A DNA stretch of 64,000 nt from Sphingomonas sp. S2-65 (GTDB lineage Bacteria > Pseudomonadota > Alphaproteobacteria > Sphingomonadales > Sphingomonadaceae). Made by a program: the position numbers and the translations under genes. Below are positions 15,993 to 25,803 of this stretch, in pieces. Location: positions 987,001 to 1,051,000 of the forward strand of contig NZ_CP090953.1 in NCBI RefSeq assembly GCF_021513175.1, written 5' to 3'. The notes under the pieces were generated by a model. That model did not search any database, was not told the origin of the DNA, and saw nothing but the letters and a program-made list of their open reading frames with translations. Within the stretch, counting starts at the first letter, position 1, and the number at the start of each line of letters is the position of its first letter.

Positions 15993-16311
15993 ACGAGTTT
16001 GGAGAGGAGAGCCGGGATCAACCTGGCCCCGAAAGATCCCGTCCTCAAATCTGAGCGAGGGGAGCCGCAGGAGGATGAGGGAGATGCGCCGACCAGCGTT
16101 TCTCCCTCATCCCACTTCTAAGCCTCTGCCCTTGGGGAGAGGAAAGTAAGCCCATCTATTTCCCCTCCCTGCAAGGGAGGGGCTAGGGGTGGGTCTAGCG
16201 GAAGGCGGGCTCGATGCCCGGCTTTCGCTTTCACGCCAGAGCGCGGGGAGGCTCGCTGCGCTCGCACCCACCCCCAGCCCCTCCCTTTCAGGGAGGGGAG
16301 TGAGATTGGCC
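15993..16311. repeat. Intergenic region with a long inverted repeat upstream of hmgA
   Basis: No gene is seen in these 319 bases. From 16162 to 16300 there is a long inverted repeat. The left arm is CCCCTCCCTGCAAGGGAGGG, then GCTAGGGGTGGGT; the right arm is ACCCACCCCCAGC, then CCCTCCCTTTCAGGGAGGGG. Each arm is itself a hairpin, so the whole can fold as a cloverleaf or long stem. It is a variant of the GC-rich element family seen at other gene borders here. Confidence 0.75.
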
Positions 16312-17595
16312 ATGACCGATTACGTACCCGGCTTCGGCAACCACGTCTCGACCGAGGCCGTCCCCGGCGCGCTGCCGATCGGCCGCAACTCGCCGCAAAA
16401 GCCCGCCTTCGGCCTCTACACCGAGCAACTCTCCGGCACCGCCTTTACCGCGCCGCGCCACGAGAACCGCCGCTCCTGGCTCTATCGCCTGCGCCCCACT
16501 GCCGAGCACCCGCCATTCGTCCGCTATGGCGGCGCAGAGCGCTTCGCTCCCGGCACGGTGGACGCGCCGCTGGCGCCCAACCGGTTGCGCTGGAGCCCAG
16601 CACCGCCGCCTTCTCCGGCGCATCCCACCGACCTGATCGACGGCATGACGACGATGCTCGCCAACCGCGATCCGGCGGACCTGGAAGGCGTCGCGCTGCA
16701 CGTCTACGCGGCCAACAAGGACATGGACGCCCGGGTCTTCACCAATGCCGACGGCGAACTGCTGTTCATCCCGCAGCATGGCCGGCTGGCGCTGCTCACC
16801 GAGCTTGGCCGCATCGACATCGCCCCCGGTCAGATCGCCCTGATCCCGCGCGGCGTGAAGTTCCGCGCCCTGCTCCCCGATGGCGAAGTCCAGGGCTATG
16901 TCGCCGAGAATCACGGCGCGCTGTTCCGCCTCCCCGATCTCGGCCCGATCGGCGCCAACGGCCTGGCCAACCCGCGTGACTTCGAAACGCCCTCCGCCTG
17001 GTTCGAGGATCGCGACGACCCCACCGAGATCGTCCAGAAATATATGGGATCGCTGTGGACGACCACACTCGACCACAGCCCGCTCGATGTGGTCGCCTGG
17101 CACGGCAACCTCGCGCCGTGGCGCTACGACCTGTCGCGGTTCAACACGATCAACACGGTCAGCTTCGACCATCCCGATCCGTCGATCTTCACCGTGCTGA
17201 CTTCGCCCAGCGACGTTCCCGGACGCGCCAATGCAGATTTCGTGATCTTCCCGCCGCGCTGGATGGTGGCCGAGGACACGTTCCGCCCGCCCTGGTTCCA
17301 CCGCAACATCATGTCCGAGGCGATGGGGCTGATCACCGGCGCCTATGACGCCAAGGCGGAGGGCTTCGCACCCGGCGGGCTGTCGCTGCACAATTTGATG
17401 TCCGGGCACGGACCGGACGTGGCGAGCTGGCGCGGCGCAAGCGACGCCGCGCTCAAGCCGCACAAGATCGAAGGCACGATGGCGTTCATGCTGGAAAGCT
17501 GCTGGCCATACCGCCCGACGGCCTACGCAATGGGCTGCGCCCAGCCCGACTATGATGACGCCTGGGCGGGATTCCCGAAGGCGAAACTCCCTTGA
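16312..17595 (+). CDS. hmgA: Homogentisate 1,2-dioxygenase
   Basis: The product has 427 residues starting [20 protein letters not shown]. It opens the ring of homogentisate to maleylacetoacetate. The Fe-binding region is conserved: [17 protein letters not shown] carries the first His and the Glu, and [11 protein letters not shown] the second His. The length is typical of bacterial HmgA (about 430). I chose the ATG at 16312; an in-frame TTG two codons earlier is possible. Its upstream GGGAG comes from the right arm of the inverted repeat. It probably works with hpd upstream. Confidence 0.95.
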   Translation: MTDYVPGFGNHVSTEAVPGALPIGRNSPQKPAFGLYTEQLSGTAFTAPRHENRRSWLYRLRPTAEHPPFVRYGGAERFAPGTVDAPLAPNRLRWSPAPPPSPAHPTDLIDGMTTMLANRDPADLEGVALHVYAANKDMDARVFTNADGELLFIPQHGRLALLTELGRIDIAPGQIALIPRGVKFRALLPDGEVQGYVAENHGALFRLPDLGPIGANGLANPRDFETPSAWFEDRDDPTEIVQKYMGSLWTTTLDHSPLDVVAWHGNLAPWRYDLSRFNTINTVSFDHPDPSIFTVLTSPSDVPGRANADFVIFPPRWMVAEDTFRPPWFHRNIMSEAMGLITGAYDAKAEGFAPGGLSLHNLMSGHGPDVASWRGASDAALKPHKIEGTMAFMLESCWPYRPTAYAMGCAQPDYDDAWAGFPKAKLP

Positions 17596-17740
17596 TCCTC
17601 CCCGAGCTCGTCTCGGGGAGGGGGACCGCCCGCGCAGCGGGTGGTGGAGGGGCGCGCCGGGCACCGGCGCGTTCGCGCCGGCCCCTCCACCACGCCCTGC
17701 GGGCGCGGTCCCCCTCCCCCAGCAAGCTGGGGGAGGATTT
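17596..17740. repeat. GC-rich dispersed inverted repeat (family A), hmgA/Rieske border
   Basis: The left arm starts right after the hmgA stop (TCCTCCCCGAG...CTCGGGGAGGGGGACC) and is followed by GTGGTGGAGGGG. The right arm is the mirror image (CCCCTCCACCAC, GGTCCCCCTCCCC, GGGGGAGGATTT). The element supplies the only ribosome-site-like sequence (GGGAGG) before the Rieske gene. The same modules recur at 24321-24799, 41251-41390, 41972-42100 and 54438-54576. Confidence 0.85.
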
Positions 17741-17746
17741 CTAACG

Positions 17747-18100
17747 ATGGACCGCCTCACCACCACGCCCCCCAACGTCACCCTGGGTCCACTCACCCTC
17801 GTCCCCGACGGTCGCGCCCGCAACTTCGTGATCGAACTACGCGCCGGCCGTTTCCACGGCTTCATCGTCCGCCGCGGCGAGACCGTTCACGGCTATGTCG
17901 ATCGCTGCCCGCATATGGGCCTGCCACTCGCCCAGGAACTGGACGAATATGTCTCGCCCGACGGCACGTTGCTGATGTGCTCGTGGCACGGCGCGTTCTT
18001 CCGGATCGAGGATGGCTATTGCGTGGGCGGCCCGTGCGGCGGCGCGTCCTTGCAGCCCTGGCCGGTCACGGTGCGCGAAGGATTGCTCGTCACGGCCTGA
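17747..18100 (+). CDS. Rieske [2Fe-2S] domain protein
   Basis: The product has 117 residues, a stand-alone Rieske domain. The cluster ligands are in RCPHMGLPL (Cys, His) and CSWHGAFF (Cys, His), 36 residues apart. The ligand loop is followed by IEDGYCVGGPCGG. It is probably an electron carrier for a mono- or dioxygenase. Placement directly after hmgA suggests a link to aromatic catabolism, but no partner oxygenase is in view. I started it at ATG 17747 because everything upstream in frame is repeat sequence. Confidence 0.85.
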   Translation: MDRLTTTPPNVTLGPLTLVPDGRARNFVIELRAGRFHGFIVRRGETVHGYVDRCPHMGLPLAQELDEYVSPDGTLLMCSWHGAFFRIEDGYCVGGPCGGASLQPWPVTVREGLLVTA

Positions 18101-18231
18101 CCGTCCTTGGCTGGCGGCAGCCGGCGAATGATCCGGACCCGATGCACCCCGGTTGGAAGGAAGCGTGCCCCGGGCGTACCCTGCCCCGTGGTGGAGGCAA
18201 GCCGCTTCCACTATTACACAGGGGAAACCGC

Positions 18232-18672
18232 ATGGCAGATCTTCTGCAGTTCGTGAATTCCGCCCTCCATTCGGGGCAGACCGTCGACGTCTATTTGAAC
18301 CGGACCCCGCAGATCGGCGACGGCTCGGCCGACATCGTCGAGTCGCTGCACCTCAAGCTCCACGGCAGGGCGTCGATCCTCGGGCATCAGTTCGCCGGCG
18401 AAGTGGAAATCGTCATGCCCGATCTCAGCCAGTCGGGCACCTGCCGCGTCGTGTTCAACGGGCAGGTTGCCGAAGGGTGCGCCTATCAGTCCAACGGCTC
18501 GCAACTGAAGATCCGCTTCCCAGGCGCGGAAATCACGTTGATGCGCGGGGACAAGTCGTGGACCTGGGTCGGGCTCGACCGGCCTTCGGTGTGGATCGGC
18601 GTCTGGCCCACCAGCGCCGGGCTGGTCGAGGAGGATCTCGGCGGGGGTCCCGATCTCACAGGCCTCGACTGA
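18232..18672 (+). CDS. Hypothetical protein, 146 residues
   Basis: It begins MADLLQFVNSALHSGQTVDV, with GGGGAAACCGC before the ATG. The composition is mixed beta (VDVYLNRTPQIGDGSADIVE, later VWIGVWPTSAG), soluble, with no signal peptide. I recognise no domain. It ends with an acidic Gly-rich tail (VEEDLGGGPDLTGLD). It lies 120 bases upstream of ivd on the same strand. Confidence 0.6.
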   Translation: MADLLQFVNSALHSGQTVDVYLNRTPQIGDGSADIVESLHLKLHGRASILGHQFAGEVEIVMPDLSQSGTCRVVFNGQVAEGCAYQSNGSQLKIRFPGAEITLMRGDKSWTWVGLDRPSVWIGVWPTSAGLVEEDLGGGPDLTGLD

Positions 18673-18793
18673 CGGATCGCGGGCTCGCAGGCGCGGGCCC
18701 GCCACTTCTTGCGATCAGCGGAACACTACGGCAGAGCGGCGGTCATAGAATGCGCTGCCCGGGACACGGAGCACGCTGCCGGAGAGACATGCC

Positions 18794-19945
18794 ATGACCC
18801 CCGATTTCGATTTCGCACTCGGCGACAATGCCGACATGATCCGCGAGACCACGGCGCGCTTCGCCAAGGACCGCATCGCCCCGCTCGCCGCCCGCATCGA
18901 CGCAGAGGACTGGTTCCCGCGCGACGAGCTTTGGGCCGACATGGGCGAGCTCGGCCTCCACGGCATCACCGTGCCCGAGGATCAGGGCGGGCTGGGCCTG
19001 GGCTATCTCGAGCACGTCATCGCCTGCGAGGAAGTCAGCCGCGCCTCGGCCTCGATCGGCCTCAGCTACGGCGCGCATTCCAATCTGTGCGTCAACCAGA
19101 TCAGCCGCTGGGCCAATCCCGAGCAAAAGGCCAAATACCTCCCCAAGCTGATCTCCGGCGAGCATGTCGGCAGCCTGGCGATGTCCGAAGTCGGCGCCGG
19201 CTCCGACGTGGTCAGCATGAAGCTGCGCGCCGAAAAGACCGATCGCGGCTACAGGCTCAACGGCACCAAATTCTGGATCACCAACGCCGCTTATGCCGAG
19301 ACGCTGGTGGTCTATGCCAAGACCGGAGAGGGCAGCAAGGGCATCACCACCTTCCTGATCGAGAAGGACATGCCCGGCTTCGCGATCGGCCAGAAGATCG
19401 ACAAGATGGGCATGCGCGGATCGCCTACGTCGGAGCTGGTGTTCACCGATTGCGAAGTGCCCGACGAAAACGTGATGGGCCCGGTGAATGGCGGCGTCGG
19501 CGTGCTGATGTCGGGCCTCGATTACGAGCGCACCGTGCTCGCCGGCATCCAGCTGGGCATCATGCAGGCCTGCCTCGACGTCGTCCTCCCCTATCTCCGC
19601 GAGCGCCAGCAGTTCGGCAAGCCGATCGGCACCTTCCAGCTGATGCAGGCCAAGGTCGCGGACATGTATGTCGCGCTCAATTCGGCGCGCGCGTATGTCT
19701 ACGCCGTCGCCAAGAGCTGCGACGCGGGCAAGACCACCCGCTTCGATGCCGCCGGCGCGATCCTGCTCGCGAGCGAAAACGCCGTGCGGGTGTCGCTGGA
19801 AGCGATCCAGGCGCTTGGCGGTGCGGGCTACACCAAGGACTGGCCCGTCGAACGCTTCGCCCGCGACGCCAAGCTGCTCGACATCGGCGCCGGCACCAAC
19901 GAAATCCGCCGCATGCTGATCGGCCGCGAATTGATCGGGGGGTGA
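18794..19945 (+). CDS. ivd: Isovaleryl-CoA dehydrogenase
   Basis: The product has 383 residues, an FAD acyl-CoA dehydrogenase. It oxidises isovaleryl-CoA to 3-methylcrotonyl-CoA in leucine degradation. Family marks are AMSEVGAGSDVVSMKLRAEK, KFWITNAAYAETLVVYAKT and the C-terminal QALGGAGYTKDWPVERFARD. The segment LMSGLDYERTVLAGIQLGIM, with a Glu before Arg, matches the catalytic Glu position specific to isovaleryl-CoA dehydrogenases, where other family members place it elsewhere. The methylcrotonyl-CoA carboxylase genes follow 3 kb downstream. The start has a GGAGAGACATGCC site. Confidence 0.9.
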   Translation: MTPDFDFALGDNADMIRETTARFAKDRIAPLAARIDAEDWFPRDELWADMGELGLHGITVPEDQGGLGLGYLEHVIACEEVSRASASIGLSYGAHSNLCVNQISRWANPEQKAKYLPKLISGEHVGSLAMSEVGAGSDVVSMKLRAEKTDRGYRLNGTKFWITNAAYAETLVVYAKTGEGSKGITTFLIEKDMPGFAIGQKIDKMGMRGSPTSELVFTDCEVPDENVMGPVNGGVGVLMSGLDYERTVLAGIQLGIMQACLDVVLPYLRERQQFGKPIGTFQLMQAKVADMYVALNSARAYVYAVAKSCDAGKTTRFDAAGAILLASENAVRVSLEAIQALGGAGYTKDWPVERFARDAKLLDIGAGTNEIRRMLIGRELIGG

Positions 19946-20043
19946 CACAACATCCTCTGGCGAGGAGACGTTCGCCCTTTGTCTTTTCGGAACAAGGGGA
20001 GAAGCGCTACTCGAGTATCAGGGAAGAATGAACACCCGCTCCG

Positions 20044-20394
20044 TCACCGCCGGCGGGAGATACGGTTGGCTGCTCCGGTCACTCGAAGGCGCGGCTTGGC
20101 AGTGCCGGGAGCAATCCAGTAAATCTCGTTCCCTGCGCCCTCGACCTGGATCGATGATGTCTTGGCAAGGTCGACATTGATGCGGTTGCTGGCGCCGATA
20201 ACGTGGAGGTTGGTGCAGGCACCTGTAATCGTCAGAACGTTGCTGGCGCCTTCGATCGTCGCACTTTCACCGCCGCAATCGAGCTCCGACGTCTCTCCGG
20301 CGCCCTCGAACTGCGCTTGAGCATGCGCCGGCGCGGCCGTGAACGCTGCTGCCGAAGCCAAGGTCAGAAATACGGCTGCCTGCAAGTGTCGCAT
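20044..20394 (-). CDS. DUF3060 exported protein
   Basis: The product has 116 residues. A Sec signal ([20 protein letters not shown], cleavage near AHAQA) is followed by a DUF3060-type beta-repeat domain, in which short '[20 protein letters not shown]' units recur with Gly-Ala/Gly-Asn turns. I preferred ATG 20394 over the one at 20406 because GGAGAG lies just before it. The likely location is periplasmic or outer surface, function unknown. It lies alone between the leucine-degradation genes on the opposite strand. Confidence 0.75.
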   Translation of the reverse strand: MRHLQAAVFLTLASAAAFTAAPAHAQAQFEGAGETSELDCGGESATIEGASNVLTITGACTNLHVIGASNRINVDLAKTSSIQVEGAGNEIYWIAPGTAKPRLRVTGAANRISRRR

Positions 20395-20504
20395 CACGCT
20401 CTCCATTCGTTACGCTGCCGAAAGCTACGCACAGTCGAGCACGAGGTTCCGTGAAGCAGACGGCTCCGCGGCGGCGCATCCAAGGGGCGGCAAGATATGG
20501 CGCC

Positions 20505-22583
20505 TCACCAGACCTTCACCCGCTTCTCCGGCGCCAGGAACAGCGCCTGCCCCGCCTGCACCCCGAACGCGCCGTACCAGGCATCGAGGTTGCGCACCGT
20601 CTGTGCCCGGAACCGCGACGGTGCATGCACGTCGGTCGCGATCCGCGCGCGCAGCTGCTGCTCGCGGCTCTTGTCGCGCCAGCTCTGCGCGAAGGCGAGG
20701 AAGAAGCGCTGGTCGCCGCTCAGCCCGCCGATCACCGGCGCCGGCTTTCCGCCCAGCGAGGCATGATAGGCTTCATAGGCCGCGGTCAGCCCGGCGACGT
20801 CGGCGATGTTCTCGCCCAGTTCCTGCTTGCCGTTGAGGTGGAGCCCCGGCAGCGCTTCATAGGCGTCGTATTGCGCGACCAGCGCCGCGCCGGCCTGATC
20901 GAAATGCGCCAGATCCTCCTTGGTCCACCAGTTGCGCAGCCGCCCGCTCGCATCGAAGGTCGCGCCCAGATTGTCGAAGCTGTGGCTGATCTCATGCCCG
21001 ATCACCGCGCCGATCGAGCCGTAATTGGCCGCCGCATCGGCCTTGGGATCGTAGAACGGCGCCTGCAGGATCGCCGCAGGGAAGTTCAGTGCGTTCTGCA
21101 GCGGCAGATTGACGGCGTTGACCGTCTGCGGCGTCATCCACCATTCGCCGCGGTTCACCGGCTTGCCGATCTTGGCGAGCTGGTGGCGATATTCGGCCAG
21201 CTGTGCGCGGCGCACATTGCCGACCGGATCGTCGGCCTTCACGTCGAGCCCGGCATAGCTCCGCCACGTTTCGGGATAGCCGATCCCGACTTGCATCGTC
21301 TCGATCTTGCGGCGCGCCTCGATCTTGGTCGCCGGGGCCATCCAGTCGAGCGCCGCGACGCGCTTGTCGAAGGCGCCGAGGATGCCCTTCACCATCGTCT
21401 GGATGTCGGCCTTGGACGAAGCCGGGAAATAATCCTTGGCGTAGAGCTGGCCCACCGCGTCGCCCAGCCAGGCGTTGAGGCTCGCGATCGCGCGCTTGTC
21501 GCGCGGGCGTGGCTTGGGCGTGCCGTTCAGCTGATGGCTGAAGAATTCGAAATGCGCCTGGTCGAACGCCGCGGGCAGCATTTCGGTGACTTCGTTGATC
21601 CGGTGGAAGGTCAGCCAGTCCTGCCAGGTCTGGATCGGCTCGCTCGCGACCAGCCTGGCGATGCCGGTGACCGCGCCGGGCTGCCAGACGATGAAGTCCT
21701 GCTGGTTGCCCAGCCCCGCGGCGTTCCAGAAGGCGTCCCAGTCGATCCCCGGCGCCTGCTTGGCGAAATCGGCCTTCTTCCACGGATTGTCCGCCTTGTG
21801 CGCATCCTGGCTGGTGACGATGTCGGCATGGGCGCGCGCGATCTTGGTCTCCAGCTCGACAATCCGCTGCGCGCGGGCGTCGGGCTCGGTGACGTTGGCC
21901 AGGCTCAGCAGCTTGCCGATATAGGCGCGATACTGGTCGCGGATCTTCGCCATTTCGGGCTTGTCGGAGACGTAGTAATCGCGGTCGGGCAGCCCGAGCC
22001 CGCCCTGGAGCAGATAGGGCACGGTCGTGTCGGGCCGGTCGAACGCCTGGGTGACGAAGATCCCGAACAAATTCTCGGTCTCGAAATTGGTCGCGTTGAG
22101 CGGGTCGACATCGGCGCGGATATTGCCCCCCAGCATCGCCGAGAGCGCCTTCCTGTCGGTGAGCCCGGCGATCGCGTCCATCTCCTCGCCCAGCGGCGCC
22201 AGCCCGCGCTGCTCGATCGCGGCAGTGTCGGTATAGGCGTTGAACCAGTCGGCGATCCGGCGCTGGTCGGTGCCCACCGCCGCATTGGCCTTGAGCGCCG
22301 CCTGGACGATCGCGGCATTGTTCGCCTCGGCCTTGTTGAACACTTCCAGGAACACGCCCGTGCTCGATCGGTCCGCCGGGATCTCAGTCTTCGCGCGCCA
22401 GCCGCCATTGGCATATTGCTCGAAATCGTCGCCCGGCTTCACCGCTTTGTCGAGCCCGGCCAGATCCACTCCGATTCCGGGCTGGGTGGCGGCGGCTTCG
22501 GTCTTGGCCGCGTCGCCGCCGGGGGTGCAGGCCGTGGTGGCGAGCAGGGCGGAGAGCAGCAGGGCGCGAGGGTTCAACATCAT
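20505..22583 (-). CDS. M13 family zinc metallopeptidase (PepO-like)
   Basis: The product has 692 residues. The start at 22583 gives [20 protein letters not shown], a probable lipoprotein signal with Cys near residue 18 (a weak lipobox); the next ATG (22580) is equally possible. The gluzincin motif is [11 protein letters not shown], the third ligand is in GENIADVAG, and [20 protein letters not shown] supplies the substrate-binding segment. M13 enzymes cleave short peptides. The length fits the family (about 690). It is expected on the periplasmic side of a membrane. It is encoded antisense to the surrounding leucine genes. Confidence 0.92.
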   Translation of the reverse strand: MMLNPRALLLSALLATTACTPGGDAAKTEAAATQPGIGVDLAGLDKAVKPGDDFEQYANGGWRAKTEIPADRSSTGVFLEVFNKAEANNAAIVQAALKANAAVGTDQRRIADWFNAYTDTAAIEQRGLAPLGEEMDAIAGLTDRKALSAMLGGNIRADVDPLNATNFETENLFGIFVTQAFDRPDTTVPYLLQGGLGLPDRDYYVSDKPEMAKIRDQYRAYIGKLLSLANVTEPDARAQRIVELETKIARAHADIVTSQDAHKADNPWKKADFAKQAPGIDWDAFWNAAGLGNQQDFIVWQPGAVTGIARLVASEPIQTWQDWLTFHRINEVTEMLPAAFDQAHFEFFSHQLNGTPKPRPRDKRAIASLNAWLGDAVGQLYAKDYFPASSKADIQTMVKGILGAFDKRVAALDWMAPATKIEARRKIETMQVGIGYPETWRSYAGLDVKADDPVGNVRRAQLAEYRHQLAKIGKPVNRGEWWMTPQTVNAVNLPLQNALNFPAAILQAPFYDPKADAAANYGSIGAVIGHEISHSFDNLGATFDASGRLRNWWTKEDLAHFDQAGAALVAQYDAYEALPGLHLNGKQELGENIADVAGLTAAYEAYHASLGGKPAPVIGGLSGDQRFFLAFAQSWRDKSREQQLRARIATDVHAPSRFRAQTVRNLDAWYGAFGVQAGQALFLAPEKRVKVW

Positions 22584-22706
22584 TCTCCGAACGCACAATG
22601 GGGTGCGGTTTGCTACTCCCGGGCGCAGCGGCGCGCCAGTCCTTCCCAACCCGGTTCGCCGCGTCTAGGGCTGGTTCCAAAGAACAAGGCCAATGAGGGA
22701 GGATGC

Positions 22707-24308
22707 ATGAGCGCCCCGGTGCTCGACACCAAGGTCACGATCGACGGCGAGGCGTTCCGCGCCAATGCCGCGCACAATCGCGCACTGGCCGAGCGGCTGC
22801 GCGCCGATGTCGCGCGTGCGGCGCTGGGCGGCAGCGACAGCGCGCGCGACCGCCACACTGCACGCGGCAAGCTCCTCCCGCGCGAGCGGGTCGAGCGGCT
22901 GCTCGATCCCGGCGCGCCCTTCCTCGAAATCGGCCAGCTCGCCGCCAACGGCCTGTATGAAGGCGAAGTCCCCGGCGCCGGCCTCATCGCCGGGATCGGC
23001 CGCGTCTCGGGCCGGATGGTGATGATCGTGTGCAACGACGCGACCGTGAAGGGCGGAACCTATTACCCGCTCACCGTCAAGAAGCACCTCCGCGCGCAGG
23101 AAATCGCGCAGGAGAACCGCCTCCCCTGCATCTATCTGGTCGACAGCGGCGGCGCCAATTTGCCCCACCAGGCCGAGGTCTTCCCCGACCGCGACCATTT
23201 CGGCCGGATCTTCTTCAACCAGGCCACTATGTCCGCGCTCGGCATCCCGCAGATCGCCTGCGTGATGGGCAGCTGCACCGCGGGCGGCGCCTATGTCCCG
23301 GCAATGTCCGACGAAAGCATCATCGTCCGCAACCAGGGCACGATCTTCCTCGCCGGCCCGCCCCTGGTCCAGGCCGCGACCGGCGAAGTGATCTCGGCGG
23401 AGGATCTGGGCGGCGGCGACTTGCATGCGCGCAAGTCCGGCGTAGTCGATCATCTCGCCGAGAATGACGAACATGCGCTGACCATCGTCCGCGACATCGT
23501 CAGCCACTTGCCCGCCGATCGCACTCCCGACATCGCGCTGGTCGATCCGCGCCCGCCCCGGCACGATCCGCAGGAGCTCTACGGCATCGTCCCCCAGGAC
23601 GTCCGCGCGCCCTATGACGTCCACGAAGTCATCGCCCGCATCGTCGACGGTTCCGAATTCCACGAGTTCAAGGCGCTCTACGGCAGCAGCCTGGTCTGCG
23701 GCTTCGCGCATATCTGGGGCATGCCTGTCGCCATCCTGGCGAACAACGGCGTGCTGTTCAGCGAGAGCGCGCAAAAGGGTGCGCATTTCATCGAGCTCGC
23801 CTGCCAGCGTCGGATCCCCTTGCTCTTCCTCCAGAACATCTCCGGCTTCATGGTCGGCGGCAAATACGAAGCCGAAGGCATTGCGAAACATGGCGCAAAG
23901 CTAGTCACCGCCGTCGCCACCGCGACCGTGCCCAAGCTCACCGTGTTGATCGGCGGCAGCTTCGGCGCGGGCAATTACGGCATGTGCGGCCGGGCCTATT
24001 CGCCGCGCTTCCTGTTCAGCTGGCCCAACAGCCGGATCAGCGTGATGGGCGGCGAACAGGCCGCCAGCGTCCTCGCCACGGTCCACCGCGACGCCGACAA
24101 ATGGAGCGACCAGGAAGCCGAAGCCTTCAAGGCGCCGATCCGCGCGAAATATGAAGACGAAGGCAATCCCTGGCACGCCACTGCGCGGCTGTGGGACGAC
24201 GGCATCATCGACCCCGCCCAGACCCGCGATGTGCTCGGCCTGGCACTGGCAGCCACGCTGAACGCGCCGATCACGGAGCGCCCGCAGTTCGGCGTGTTCC
24301 GGATGTGA
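22707..24308 (+). CDS. liuB: Methylcrotonoyl-CoA carboxylase, carboxyltransferase (beta) subunit
   Basis: The product has 533 residues. It transfers the carboxyl group from biotin to 3-methylcrotonyl-CoA in leucine breakdown. The CoA-binding [20 protein letters not shown] and the [20 protein letters not shown] entry motif are typical. The second half has [20 protein letters not shown] and [19 protein letters not shown], the oxyanion-hole region. The length matches the family. GAGGGAGG precedes ATG 22707. The biotin subunit (liuD) is encoded 1.5 kb downstream, after a repeat-flanked nuclease gene. Confidence 0.93.
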   Translation: MSAPVLDTKVTIDGEAFRANAAHNRALAERLRADVARAALGGSDSARDRHTARGKLLPRERVERLLDPGAPFLEIGQLAANGLYEGEVPGAGLIAGIGRVSGRMVMIVCNDATVKGGTYYPLTVKKHLRAQEIAQENRLPCIYLVDSGGANLPHQAEVFPDRDHFGRIFFNQATMSALGIPQIACVMGSCTAGGAYVPAMSDESIIVRNQGTIFLAGPPLVQAATGEVISAEDLGGGDLHARKSGVVDHLAENDEHALTIVRDIVSHLPADRTPDIALVDPRPPRHDPQELYGIVPQDVRAPYDVHEVIARIVDGSEFHEFKALYGSSLVCGFAHIWGMPVAILANNGVLFSESAQKGAHFIELACQRRIPLLFLQNISGFMVGGKYEAEGIAKHGAKLVTAVATATVPKLTVLIGGSFGAGNYGMCGRAYSPRFLFSWPNSRISVMGGEQAASVLATVHRDADKWSDQEAEAFKAPIRAKYEDEGNPWHATARLWDDGIIDPAQTRDVLGLALAATLNAPITERPQFGVFRM

Positions 24309-24320
24309 GGGAGCACAAAG

Positions 24321-24378
24321 CAATACCTCCCCGGAACGGGGAGGGGGACCGCCCGGCACAGCCGGGTGGTGGAGGGGC
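24321..24378 (+). repeat. Left terminal inverted repeat of DUF559 element (family A)
   Basis: The arm begins CAATACCTCCCCGGAACGGG. Its first 33 bases are exactly repeated, inverted, at 24767-24799, and the inner end GGTGGAGGGGC also pairs. It begins 12 bases after the liuB stop. Confidence 0.9.
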
Positions 24379-24418
24379 CCGCCCCTCGCCCTTCGGCGCG
24401 CCGTCGAGAACCATTCGG

Positions 24419-24802
24419 ATGGCCCGCCGTGAGCGCAGGTCGGGCAACGTCCCGGAGGTGGTTCTCTGGCGCGAGCTCCGCAAGCGACCGGAGGGCTTCA
24501 AGTTCAGGCGCCAGCATCCACTCGGCGCCTATTCGCTGGACTTTGCCTGCCTTGAGGCGCGTCTTTGCGTAGAGGTTGATGGCGAGCACCACGCGCGCGG
24601 AGATCGCCCCGCTGCCGATATCATCCGTGACGTGGCCGTTGCCGAACACGGCTTCGCCACGCTGCGCGTCCCCGCTCGCGAAGTGCTGTCGGATCTGTCT
24701 GCAGTAATCACCACGATCGTGACCGCCTGCCGCGATCGGGCGCCCCTCCACCCCCGGCCTGCGGCCGGCGGTCCCCCTCCCCGTTCCGGGGAGGTATTGT
24801 AA
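24419..24802 (+). CDS. DUF559 domain endonuclease-like protein inside inverted repeats
   Basis: The product has 127 residues from ATG 24419. DUF559 belongs to the Vsr/restriction-endonuclease-like fold. Visible marks are VVLWRELRKRPEGFKFRRQH, then YSLDFACLEARLCVEVDGEHH, where Asp and Glu-x-Asp-Gly are the expected metal ligands, then DVAVAEHGFATLRVPAREVL. The last 19 residues (PLHPRPAAGGPPPRSGEVL) are encoded by the right repeat arm. The gene is bracketed by 58-base inverted repeats of the same family dispersed elsewhere without a gene. It looks like a passenger or driver of a mobile repeat. An upstream start within the left arm region is possible. Confidence 0.8.
   Translation: MARRERRSGNVPEVVLWRELRKRPEGFKFRRQHPLGAYSLDFACLEARLCVEVDGEHHARGDRPAADIIRDVAVAEHGFATLRVPAREVLSDLSAVITTIVTACRDRAPLHPRPAAGGPPPRSGEVL
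24742..24799 (-). repeat. Right terminal inverted repeat of DUF559 element (family A)
   Basis: This is the mirror of the left arm, ending GGGGAGGTATTG. It overlaps the 3' coding end of the nuclease gene and provides the GGAGG upstream of the next gene. Confidence 0.9.
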
Positions 24803-24804
24803 GG

Positions 24805-25206
24805 ATGCCCATGCTCCTCGCTTTGCCGCTCGCCCTCGCCATCCCCGCCACGGCAGACACCCCCCTCCACCCGCTCACCGAGGCCGACCTCGACCGCACT
24901 CAGGAAACCGGCTGCACCTTCACCTTCAGCCGGGGCAACGCGACTCTGCTCCAGGCGATCGGCCGCGACCTCATGATCCGTACGCCGCAGGGGTTCGCGC
25001 TCTGCCGGTTCGACCAGGCGGGGCTCGACGCCTTCACCGGCGGCAAGCGCCCGCTCACCTGCGGCAACCGCGCGCTGCAGCTGCGCCAGACCGGCCGCAC
25101 GCGCAGCTTCCCCGAAAGCGACGGCGCCGGCTGGCCAGCCGCGCTTCGCGTGACCAGCGGCAAGGCCAGCGTCACCCTGCGCGGCGATGCCGGCGTGGCA
25201 TGCTGA
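24805..25206 (+). CDS. Small secreted protein of unknown function
   Basis: The product has 133 residues. A short signal peptide (MPMLLALPLALAIPATADTP) precedes a mature domain with three Cys (TGCTFTFSRG, LTCGN and the terminal VAC) plus FALCRFDQA, so one or two disulfides are possible. I recognise no family. The gene starts 3 bases after the nuclease stop. It and the next gene sit between the two methylcrotonyl-CoA carboxylase subunits. Confidence 0.65.
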   Translation: MPMLLALPLALAIPATADTPLHPLTEADLDRTQETGCTFTFSRGNATLLQAIGRDLMIRTPQGFALCRFDQAGLDAFTGGKRPLTCGNRALQLRQTGRTRSFPESDGAGWPAALRVTSGKASVTLRGDAGVAC

Positions 25207-25247
25207 GGGCCTGACGCCATGCCCCGCCCCACTCCCGGAAAGAGCCG

Positions 25248-25571
25248 ATGACCAAGGACCGCCTGTTCCTGCTCGACAGCGACTGGGCCGATCCCGCTTA
25301 TGGCGGGGATCGGCGCTTCTACTGCCAGGATTGCATGACCGTCGAAGGCCTGCTGGCCGCCTTCCCCGATCGCGCCGCCAACCTCGACATCAGCCGCGTC
25401 GCCTGGCCACGCCCGCGCGCCGCGGTGGTCGAGGTTCTTGGCGAGGCCAATCAGAACCTTCCCGCACTTGCCTGGACGCTTTCCGACGGCAGCACCGCCT
25501 TCGCAAACGACATGCCCGGCCTGCTGCGCGCGCTCCACGAACGCCACGGCTTTCCGGAGCGCCATCCATGA
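25248..25571 (+). CDS. DUF3088 family protein
   Basis: The product has 107 residues. It starts MTKDRLFLLDSDWADPAYGG and has RRFYCQDCMTVEGLLAAFPD, a thioredoxin-fold-like CxxC near the N-terminus (Cys29, Cys32 region) followed by a helix. The PRPRAAVVEVLGEANQNLPA segment fits DUF3088. The fold resembles glutathione S-transferase or thioredoxin N-domains. No function is established. It is cytoplasmic. Confidence 0.7.
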   Translation: MTKDRLFLLDSDWADPAYGGDRRFYCQDCMTVEGLLAAFPDRAANLDISRVAWPRPRAAVVEVLGEANQNLPALAWTLSDGSTAFANDMPGLLRALHERHGFPERHP

Positions 25572-25803
25572 CTTCCAAAATAGGATTTCGCATGGTTCAC
25601 TCCGCCACCATGAAGCTGCTCCCCGCCCCCCTGTGCCGACCGCCATCGCGCCCTTGCGAAGTTCGCAAACCCCGCACGGACCGCAACTTCATCAACTTCA
25701 CCGCGGCACCGCAGGGCCCCTGCGAAACGCTTTCGCCAGGAAATGCGCCGTTTTCAAAGTGCAACTTCCACAACTTCACATCCAACCAAAAGGTTGGTTC
25801 ACG
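25572..25803 (+). other. Leader-like intergenic region before liuD with repeated GCAACTTC motifs
   Basis: These 232 bases have no convincing gene. Two copies of a motif reading GCAACTTCATCAACTTCAC (25683-25701) and GCAACTTCCACAACTTCAC (25761-25779) are 78 bases apart. Between them lies CTGCGAAACGCTTTCGCCAG, which can form a small hairpin (GCGAAA...TTTCGC). An open frame could read these as 'NFINF/NFHNF', but I judge it non-coding. It may be a dispersed repeat or an RNA leader of liuD. Confidence 0.4.

Noticed and set aside
20451..22706. N-terminal extension of liuB to 1285 residues
   Set aside because: The extension is antisense to the M13 peptidase gene; family length and ribosome site support ATG 22707.
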